A stretch of DNA of 64,000 bases from Bergeriella denitrificans NBRC 102155. GTDB taxonomy: Bacteria > Pseudomonadota > Gammaproteobacteria > Burkholderiales > Neisseriaceae. Below, piece by piece: positions 41,668-47,276 of the stretch. The translations under genes were made by a program, and so were the position numbers. The stretch is from NCBI RefSeq assembly GCF_001592185.1, contig NZ_BCWL01000001.1, positions 1 through 64,000 of the forward strand. The letters are read 5' to 3'. The notes beneath the pieces were generated by a model. It was not told the DNA's origin. It ran no database searches and was given only the letters and a program-made list of their open reading frames with translations. Numbering within the stretch: position 1 is the first letter of the stretch; every line of letters begins with the position of its first letter.

Positions 41668-41862
41668 TTAATCGAAAATGTCGGGGCGGAGTTCGGACGG
41701 CTTTAATTTCCCTTTAGAAAGTTTTACCAATTCCTGACACCGTTCTGCCGGGATTTGCTTCTTCCACTTCGATACAGCCCACGGACGAATGCCAAAATGT
41801 TTTGCAATGCTGGAAATGCTGCCGCAGTTATCCAGCATTTTTTGAAATGCTTCATTATTCAT
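41668..41862 (-). CDS. Cro/YdaS-like regulator
   Basis: A 64-residue helix-turn-helix protein: GSISSIAKHFGIRPWAVSKW is the HTH, with the tryptophan-containing recognition helix typical of YdaS/Cro proteins. It is divergent from the CI gene across the operator region, and heads the leftward replication operon. The ATG at 41862 is preferred over the longer frame, whose first part lies inside the operators. Confidence 0.82.
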   Translation of the reverse strand: MNNEAFQKMLDNCGSISSIAKHFGIRPWAVSKWKKQIPAERCQELVKLSKGKLKPSELRPDIFD

Positions 41863-41890
41863 AATCAGTGCACAATTAATTTTAAGGTAG

Positions 41891-41970
41891 CTACTTAAAG
41901 TAGATTTTATACTACTGAAAATAGAATTGCAATCTCTTAACTTTCTCGTTATGATTTCTACCAAAAGTAG
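41891..41970. promoter_or_regulatory. Right operator region (three 13-bp sites)
   Basis: Sites at 41891-41903 (CTACTTAAAGTAG, perfect palindrome), 41912-41924 (CTACTGAAAATAG) and 41958-41970 (CTACCAAAAGTAG) lie between the Cro-like and CI genes. The last ends 12 bases before the CI start codon, so it probably mediates autoregulation. Confidence 0.82.
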
Positions 41971-41982
41971 AAAGCAGCTACC

Positions 41983-42666
41983 ATGACATCAAAAGAAGTT
42001 AAATATCCTGAATTTGCCGAACGCCTGAACAAGGCGAAAGAAAAAGCCGGAATAGAACTTCCCGAGCTATCTAAAAATACTGGAATCAGCTATGAGATGG
42101 TGAGACGCTACACATTAGGGCTGGCGCAGCCACGGACGGACGGTATGGAGCGTTTGGCTGAAGTATTAAATGTATCTGCGCCGTGGCTGCAATTTGGAGA
42201 AAGCCTGATGCCTCAAGCAGGGGCGATTGCCATTCAAGAAGAAGTTGATACAGAGCATACCCATTTTGAAATTCAAATGTATGAATACAAGCTTTCTGCA
42301 GGTACGGGTAATTTCGTATGGGTCACAAATCACAAAGAAGATCCGCTAACTTTCAGGGAGAGATGGTTTAGAGCAAGGCGACTGAATCCAAACACCCTTA
42401 GGGGGATGTATGTACGCGGTAACAGCATGGAGCCCGATTTGAAAGATTGGGATACTGTGATTATAGACATCAGTGATTTGGATATAGCGGATGATGAAAT
42501 TTACGCCGTTGTCTTTAAAGATAAGTTTTATATTAAGCGTATTAGGCAGACTGAAGATGGTCTACTGTTAATTAGTAGTAATCCCGACTACCCTCCTATC
42601 GAAGTAACGCCAGAGTCTTCACATCAGTTTCAGTTGCTTGGTCGCATGGTTTGGCGTGGCGGCTAA
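41983..42666 (+). CDS. CI-type repressor with S24 peptidase domain
   Basis: A 227-residue LexA/CI-like repressor. The N-terminal HTH is at residues 14-65 (LPELSKNTGISYEMVRRYTL). The S24 self-cleavage domain has the catalytic Ser in RGNSMEPD (Ser148) and the Lys in FKDKFYIKRI (near 185); Ala-Gly pairs at 79-80 and 106-107 are possible cleavage points. It keeps the prophage silent by binding the CTACTTWAAGTAG sites. RecA-driven self-cleavage on DNA damage is expected. Confidence 0.93.
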   Translation: MTSKEVKYPEFAERLNKAKEKAGIELPELSKNTGISYEMVRRYTLGLAQPRTDGMERLAEVLNVSAPWLQFGESLMPQAGAIAIQEEVDTEHTHFEIQMYEYKLSAGTGNFVWVTNHKEDPLTFRERWFRARRLNPNTLRGMYVRGNSMEPDLKDWDTVIIDISDLDIADDEIYAVVFKDKFYIKRIRQTEDGLLLISSNPDYPPIEVTPESSHQFQLLGRMVWRGG

Positions 42667-42704
42667 TTTACAGCGTGGCTTTTGAAAAAGTAGTTCGGTT
42701 TTAA

Positions 42705-43034
42705 GTGATAACGTTAATTGTTTCACTTTATGAAGCATCCAGCGAAAAACCTCGAGGAATTGGGGGGAATAGACGTATTTATTGGCAAGGTTATCCGTAC
42801 GCCAATAACATTGAAATATTAGAAACCATTTTCGATGATGCAATCCAGGCTGTTCCTTTTCTAACTAAAGAACAAGCAAAAATAGCTCAGGCGATGGCCG
42901 CTTTTATGTATATTTGGGGACTTTCAAAAATTCCTAAATGGTTCTTGAGATATGAATTTAATCATGAACTTGATGATGATTCTATTCCCAGAATGTTATA
43001 TTTCTACGCCATGTTTAAATTAATTAAACTCTAA
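42705..43034 (+). CDS. Accessory protein of unknown function (AT-rich)
   Basis: A 109-residue protein, soluble, rich in aromatic residues (IYWQGYPYANNIEILETIFD; FMYIWGLSKIPKWFLRYEF). A TAA lies directly upstream in frame, so the start must be the GTG at 42705 or later; there is no clear ribosome site. Its base composition is much more AT-rich than the phage genes around it, which suggests recent gain. No family recognised. Confidence 0.55.
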   Translation: MITLIVSLYEASSEKPRGIGGNRRIYWQGYPYANNIEILETIFDDAIQAVPFLTKEQAKIAQAMAAFMYIWGLSKIPKWFLRYEFNHELDDDSIPRMLYFYAMFKLIKL

Positions 43035-43048
43035 AGGAGTATATTAAT

Positions 43049-43759
43049 ATGAAAAAATTAATTGCTATTTTGATGATTGGCTTGCTGGCTGCTTGCTCAG
43101 ATCCTAAAGATATTCTGTTAACAAAAGCAGAAGATGTTGAGAAAAACGCCGAGCAGATTAAAAAATTATCTGATGATGAGAAAAAATTATTGGTTGCCTA
43201 TGTTTTTCGTGCTGAAGCCGGGCAAATTTTTGGAGCAAACGCAAGTGACAACTACGGTATTACTGTAGGGGAAGCAATCAAGCGGCAAAAACAATTTGCA
43301 GAAGAGCAAAAGGTAAAAGAAGAGGCAAAAAAAGCTGAGGAAGAAAAAGCCCGAAAAGAGCTGGAGGCAAAGCGGACTGTGTTAAATTCAGCGGTTGACG
43401 TAATTTTTGTTCATCATGAGTTTCAGCAGGGTAAATATAAATATGATGACAAAGTTCGTATTGCACTCAAAATTATCAATAAATCCGATAAAGCCATTAC
43501 CGGGATTAAAGGGATTCTCACTTTTACTGATAAATTTGATGATGTCTTGAAAAAAGTTGAGTTCAAGAGCGATTTTATAGAGCTTGATGGAAAACTGGCA
43601 CCGGGAAAAGAATTTGATTTTAGCGGTACGGTAGATGTTAATCACTTTATCCAAGAGGATATTAAATTTGCAGAAACCCCGACAAAAGATATGAAATTCA
43701 CTTACGAGCCAGAAGTTGTAATCTTTGAGGACGGCAGCAAACTTGAAGTAGGCAAATAA
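43049..43759 (+). CDS. Prophage-encoded lipoprotein (moron candidate)
   Basis: A 236-residue protein with a perfect lipoprotein signal: MKKLIAILMIGLLAACSDPK, lipobox LAAC, Ser and Asp after the Cys. A helical, Lys/Glu-rich stalk (residues 75-110) precedes an immunoglobulin-like domain (VRIALKIINKSDKAITGIKG). AAAGGAG lies 9 bases upstream. It is AT-rich and next to the repressor, as expected for a gene expressed in the lysogen; superinfection exclusion or surface change is possible but not shown. Confidence 0.75.
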   Translation: MKKLIAILMIGLLAACSDPKDILLTKAEDVEKNAEQIKKLSDDEKKLLVAYVFRAEAGQIFGANASDNYGITVGEAIKRQKQFAEEQKVKEEAKKAEEEKARKELEAKRTVLNSAVDVIFVHHEFQQGKYKYDDKVRIALKIINKSDKAITGIKGILTFTDKFDDVLKKVEFKSDFIELDGKLAPGKEFDFSGTVDVNHFIQEDIKFAETPTKDMKFTYEPEVVIFEDGSKLEVGK

Positions 43760-43768
43760 CCTTTACAC

Positions 43769-43863
43769 TTGACAATTTGACAAAAGTGTAAAATAATTCC
43801 CCCTAATTTGATACTGTATCTTCTTGTATCTAGAGAAACCGCCCTTAAAAAGGCGGTTTTTTT
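43769..43863 (+). promoter_or_regulatory. Short promoter-terminator unit (possible late promoter or small RNA)
   Basis: TTGACA at 43769, 17 bases, AATAAT at 43792; then about 30 bases of transcript and a terminator hairpin AAACCGCC/GGCGGTTT with a T run at 43836-43863. The product would be about 60 nt. It may be the pR' and tR' of this phage, the target of the Q-like protein, or a small RNA. Confidence 0.5.
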
Positions 43864-43888
43864 ACGCCTGAAATATCGGCGTGCAGTA

Positions 43889-43929
43889 CGGCAAAAAGCC
43901 CTGAAAGGCTGGAATCTTTCAGGGCTTTT
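43889..43929 (+). terminator. Strong rightward terminator
   Basis: AAAAGCCCTGAAAG and CTTTCAGGGCTTTT form a perfect 14-bp stem with an 8-base loop. Second in a series of rightward terminators before the late genes. Confidence 0.88.
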
Positions 43930-44011
43930 CTGTTTACAACCCTTTAACGGACAAAGGATTGAAAATTGAATGAAGTATAACCCGAAAACGCGTTTAAAGA
44001 TAGGTGGGAAA

Positions 44012-44122
44012 ATGAGTGAATACGGTGCAGATAAAGTTGGCGACAAGCTGGCCAATGCCGCTTTGATTTTTGCTTCTTTGGTTGGCTTGGCGGCAGTAAT
44101 TGCCGCCGTGAAATGGTGGTAG
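44012..44122 (+). CDS. 36-residue membrane micro-protein
   Basis: MSEYGADKVGDKLANAALIF then ASLVGLAAVIAAVKWW: a hydrophilic start and one membrane helix. GGTGG lies 4-8 bases upstream. An in-frame ATG at 43970 would add MKYNPKTRLKIGGK, also with AGGA upstream, so the start is not certain. It ends right at a terminator. Function unknown; holin-like size. Confidence 0.55.
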   Translation: MSEYGADKVGDKLANAALIFASLVGLAAVIAAVKWW

Positions 44123-44148
44123 CCGTCTGAAAACAGACGGCCTTTTTT
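44120..44148 (+). terminator. Uptake-sequence terminator
   Basis: GCCGTCTGAAAACAGACGGC hairpin followed by TTTTTT, overlapping the stop of the micro-protein gene. Confidence 0.85.
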
Positions 44149-44160
44149 ATGGTTGTGATT

Positions 44161-45051
44161 ATGCTGTATTTAAACCCATCAAAAATCCGTAAAGGCCGCC
44201 CTATCGGCTTACCGTATCAGGGCAGTAAAAAGAAAATCAGCAAACAGATTGTGCAAATCATCATTCAGAATTTCGGACGCGAAAAACCTGTATATGATTT
44301 GTTCGGCGGCGGCGGAGCAGTTACAGTGGAATGCCTGTTGAACGGCCTTGATGTCCGCTACAACGACTTATGCCCAATTTCGGGCGCGATGCTGAAACGG
44401 GTTATCAGTCAAGACCGCGATTGGCTGAAATCCCTGATTGTCAGCCGTGAAGAATTTTTGCATATCCGCGCCCTGCCTGAAAAAAGTATTGATGACGAAA
44501 TCAAGCTGCTGGTGAACAGCTTCGGCTACAACCGCCGCAGTTATCTGTACAGTAGGAAAATTGCCGATATGAAGTATCGGGCCGCGATTGAAATTATCCG
44601 CAGGCATGATACCTTTAGCGGGTATCGGGAAACAGAAACCTATCGGCAGCTTCTGAAGCTGGGACAGATACGGCTGGAACAGATGACACGGATTCATCAG
44701 CTTCAACGGCTTCAACAGTTGGAACAGCTTCAACAGCTGGAAACAACCGCCAAAGACTACCGCGCCTTTTCTGAAATAGAAGGCGCGGTTTTGTATTGCG
44801 ACCCGCCATATGAAAACAGCGATATGGGCGGCTACACGCAAAGCCGTTTCGACAGCCCCGCGTTTTACGATTGGGCGGCAGAGATGGCGCAAAAGAATAT
44901 CGTGATTATCAGCAGCTATCATATTTCAGACCCGCGTTTTGAAGCCGTATTCCACTTTGAAAAAGCCCGTTCAACATTGGCGGGCGGCGGTAATGACGGC
45001 AGCGGGAAATATGAAAAGCTGTTTATGCTGAAGCCGCCTGCCAATCATTAA
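44161..45051 (+). CDS. Phage DNA adenine-N6 methyltransferase (Dam type)
   Basis: A 296-residue class alpha methylase. Order of motifs: LPYQGSKKKISKQI (motif X), YDLFGGGGAVTVE (motif I, AdoMet binding, near residue 47), and YCDPPYENS (motif IV, DPPY catalytic, near residue 216). It methylates adenine, probably in GATC, but the target is not proven. Between motifs, residues 181-195 are made of a 9-bp tandem repeat (QLQRLQQLEQLQQLE). The start could also be the ATG at 44149. Confidence 0.9.
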   Translation: MLYLNPSKIRKGRPIGLPYQGSKKKISKQIVQIIIQNFGREKPVYDLFGGGGAVTVECLLNGLDVRYNDLCPISGAMLKRVISQDRDWLKSLIVSREEFLHIRALPEKSIDDEIKLLVNSFGYNRRSYLYSRKIADMKYRAAIEIIRRHDTFSGYRETETYRQLLKLGQIRLEQMTRIHQLQRLQQLEQLQQLETTAKDYRAFSEIEGAVLYCDPPYENSDMGGYTQSRFDSPAFYDWAAEMAQKNIVIISSYHISDPRFEAVFHFEKARSTLAGGGNDGSGKYEKLFMLKPPANH

Positions 45052-45052
45052 A

Positions 45053-45265
45053 TCAGGCGTTTTCCAAATAAAATGAACAGATGGCAACCAATGCCTGGGT
45101 TTTTGAGCCGCCCGCTTTGGCGATGGCGGCGTCGATAATATCCATCTCTGCCGCTTTGCCCTGCACGCCGATGCGGCGGTATTCGCCGCTTTTGAGCTTG
45201 GCTTGATTAATGGCGGTGGCAGTTTTAGCATAGCGCTTTTTGGCTTCGGGGGAAATGTTTGTCAT
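45053..45265 (-). CDS. Ribbon-helix-helix-like small protein, cassette 2
   Basis: A 70-residue paralogue of the 34107-34322 product; residues align over SGEYRRIGVQGKAAEMDIID and AAIAKAGGSKTQALVAIC. Same strand-helix-GGSK-helix layout. AAGGAAAAG precedes the ATG. It faces the methylase gene tail to tail, with the stops 2 bases apart. It is preceded by a hairpin and a 22-residue hydrophobic peptide exactly as in cassette 1. Confidence 0.7.
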   Translation of the reverse strand: MTNISPEAKKRYAKTATAINQAKLKSGEYRRIGVQGKAAEMDIIDAAIAKAGGSKTQALVAICSFYLENA

Positions 45266-45310
45266 GGCTTTTCCTTGATTTTTTCGGCAGGGTTTTGTAA
45301 GATAAGGGAA

Positions 45311-45338
45311 CTAGGCGGCGGTTGCCGCCACCGCCTAG
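45311..45338 (-). other. GC-rich hairpin between peptide and RHH gene, cassette 2
   Basis: CTAGGCGG and CCGCCTAG form a perfect 8-bp stem, with an inner CGG/CCG pairing. It starts 3 bases beyond the peptide stop codon. Confidence 0.65.
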
Positions 45339-45341
45339 CTT

Positions 45342-45410
45342 TCAGTAAGCCGTTGCGCTTACCAACATCAGAAACAGAAAGAACAGAATTTGAATAGTGA
45401 TGTTATTCAT
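45342..45410 (-). CDS. 22-residue hydrophobic peptide, cassette 2
   Basis: MNNITIQILFFLFLMLVSAT plus AY: one hydrophobic helix with a polar start. AAGGGA lies about 8 bases upstream. It holds the same place as the 18-residue peptide of cassette 1; the sequences differ but size, hydrophobicity and flanking hairpins agree. Confidence 0.6.
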   Translation of the reverse strand: MNNITIQILFFLFLMLVSATAY

Positions 45411-45431
45411 TTTCTAATCCCTTATGTAATC

Positions 45432-45449
45432 GCCCCGCTTCGGTGGGGC
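45432..45449 (-). other. 5' UTR hairpin, cassette 2
   Basis: GCCCC and GGGGC around an 8-base loop, between promoter and peptide start. Counterpart of 34490-34510. Confidence 0.6.
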
Positions 45450-45481
45450 TTTTCCCGTTGTTGAACCGCTCAACAGGTATT

Positions 45482-45510
45482 GTTTTAGTTAAAACTAAAA
45501 CAAAAGTCAA
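45482..45510 (-). promoter_or_regulatory. Cassette 2 promoter with inverted repeat over -10
   Basis: On the minus strand TTGACT, 17 bases, TAAAAC. The inverted repeat GTTTTAGTT/AACTAAAAC (45482-45501) covers the -10 and most of the spacer, the same arrangement as in cassette 1 with a different sequence. Confidence 0.7.
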
Positions 45511-45524
45511 GCATTTTTCACAAC

Positions 45525-45555
45525 AAATCCGCCTTTTGTGGCGGATTTTTTTATT
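45525..45555 (+). terminator. Rightward terminator just before terS
   Basis: AAATCCGCC and GGCGGATTT flank a 6-base loop, followed by TTTT. It lies 30 bases before the terS start, so late transcripts must pass it; a likely antitermination checkpoint. Confidence 0.85.
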
Positions 45556-45584
45556 GTTTTTCAAAAAGATATGGGGGGTTTGAT

Positions 45585-45977
45585 ATGAGCGATAAAAAAC
45601 GCCCTGTCGGGCGGCCTTTAGGGTCAAGTAAATTGACTGATGAAGTGATTGAGTGCGCGTGGGCATATTTGAAAGGCGGTTATAAAGAACAAGGAAATGC
45701 CGTGCCAAGCATAGCCGGTTTGGCGTTTGCACTGGGACGAAGCCGTGAATGTGTTTACGAATGGGCAAGAAAAAACGAAAATTTTTCTGACATATTAAAG
45801 GCAATCAACACCGCACAAGAAATGCTGCTGATTGATAACACGCTGACAGGCGAGTTTAATGCGCCGTTTGCCAAGCTGTTGATGACGAAGCACGGCTATA
45901 CTGACAAGGTGGACAATACAAGTTCAGACGGCAGCCTATCCCCTACTGTGATTAAGCTGGTTGTGCCTGATGAGTGA
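45585..45977 (+). CDS. terS: Terminase small subunit
   Basis: A 130-residue DNA-packaging protein of the Gp3/TerS type. VPSIAGLAFALGRSRECVYE is the helix-turn-helix that binds the packaging site; the helical middle drives ring assembly (AINTAQEMLLIDNTLTGEFN). It overlaps the large subunit gene by 8 bases. Confidence 0.88.
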   Translation: MSDKKRPVGRPLGSSKLTDEVIECAWAYLKGGYKEQGNAVPSIAGLAFALGRSRECVYEWARKNENFSDILKAINTAQEMLLIDNTLTGEFNAPFAKLLMTKHGYTDKVDNTSSDGSLSPTVIKLVVPDE

Positions 45978-47211
45978 GGTACAGATTAAGCTGCCCCGAA
46001 AAATAAGACAGGTGTTTACGCAGCCTCGCGGTGCGCTGCGTTATCGCGGGGCGTTCGGCGGGCGCGGTTCGGGCAAATCATTTAATTTTGCGAAGATGGC
46101 GGCGATATGGGGGTATATGGAGCCGTTACGCTTTTTGTGCGTGCGTGAGTTTCAGAACTCTATCCCGCAATCTTTTCATGCGGAGTTGAAGGCGGCGATT
46201 GCTTCCGAGCCGTGGCTGGAGACGTTTTACGATGTGGGCGTGGACTATCTGCGCGGGGCAAACGGTACGGAGTTTCTGTTTAAGGGTTTGCGTAACAATA
46301 TTCAGTCTGTGAAGTCTTTGGCTAAGATTGATGTGTGTATCGTTGAGGAAGCTGAGGATATTGCGGAGACAGCCTGGGAAATTCTGGAGCCGACGATACG
46401 TGCGCCTAAGTCGGAAATTTGGGTAATCTGGAATCCGAAAAACGAGAACAGCGCGACAGACAGGCGGTTTAGAAAAGATGTGCCGCCGCGCTCGTGTATC
46501 GTGGAGATGAATTACAACGACAATCCGTTTTTCCCTGATGTGCTTAAAGAGCAGCGCCTGCACCAGCAAAAGAGCCTTGACCCTGCGCGGTATGCGTGGA
46601 TATGGGAGGGTGCGTATTATGAGCTTTCGGACGCGCAAGTCTTCAGGAATAAATACCGAATAGATGATTTTGAGCCGTCTGAAGATTGGGAAGGCCCTTA
46701 TTTCGGCTTGGACTTCGGCTTTTCGGTTGACCCGACGGCTTGTGTGAAGTGTTGGATTTATGACGGCAAGCTGTGGATTGAGCGTGAGGCGGGCGGCGCA
46801 GGTATCGAGCTTGACGATACGGCGGCGGAGCTAAAAGCAGCCATGCCTGATGTGGAGAAATACGTTATCCGTGCGGATTCTGCGCGGCCTGAGAGTATCA
46901 GCTATTTGAAACGCCACGGCCTGCCCCGCATTACGGGGGCACTGAAAGGCAAAGGCAGCGTGGAAGACGGTATCGGTTTTATCCGTTCGTTCGATAAGGT
47001 GGTGATTCATACGCGCTGTGAGGAGGTGGCGCGGGAGTTCAGGCTGTACAGCTACGAGACCGACCGCTTAAGCGGCGATGTGAAGCCTAAGCCCGAGGAC
47101 AAGCATAACCACTATATCGATGCGCTACGCTATGCGCTGGAGCCGATGACGCGCAGTACCACCGGTATGCTGGATTGGATTGCAGAAGAAGCGGCCAGGC
47201 GCGGACAGTAA
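45970..47211 (+). CDS. terL: Terminase large subunit
   Basis: A 413-residue packaging motor. The ATPase has Walker A FGGRGSGKSFNFAK (near residue 25) and Walker B IDVCIVEEAED (near residue 117). The C-terminal nuclease has Asp residues in GLDFGFSVDP, VIRADSARPES and HNHYIDALRYAL. It belongs to the PBSX-like terminase_3 family. The ATG at 45970 overlaps the terS end. Confidence 0.95.
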   Translation: MSEVQIKLPRKIRQVFTQPRGALRYRGAFGGRGSGKSFNFAKMAAIWGYMEPLRFLCVREFQNSIPQSFHAELKAAIASEPWLETFYDVGVDYLRGANGTEFLFKGLRNNIQSVKSLAKIDVCIVEEAEDIAETAWEILEPTIRAPKSEIWVIWNPKNENSATDRRFRKDVPPRSCIVEMNYNDNPFFPDVLKEQRLHQQKSLDPARYAWIWEGAYYELSDAQVFRNKYRIDDFEPSEDWEGPYFGLDFGFSVDPTACVKCWIYDGKLWIEREAGGAGIELDDTAAELKAAMPDVEKYVIRADSARPESISYLKRHGLPRITGALKGKGSVEDGIGFIRSFDKVVIHTRCEEVAREFRLYSYETDRLSGDVKPKPEDKHNHYIDALRYALEPMTRSTTGMLDWIAEEAARRGQ

Positions 47212-47222
47212 TTTTTAGCACA

Positions 47223-47260
47223 AATGCCAAACGGCCCTACGGGTTGCTTGGCATTTTTTG
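47223..47260 (+). terminator. Hairpin between terL and the portal gene
   Basis: TGCCAA and TTGGCA enclose an inner hairpin (ACGG...) and are followed by TTTTTTG. Possibly a partial terminator that lowers portal expression relative to later genes. Confidence 0.65.
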
Positions 47261-47276
47261 TATTGAAAGGCTGATT

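Noticed and set aside
45403-45804. 133-codon minus-strand ORF over the terS gene
   Set aside because: It runs opposite terS and through the cassette 2 promoter; its product has no recognisable features and the plus-strand terS frame is clear.
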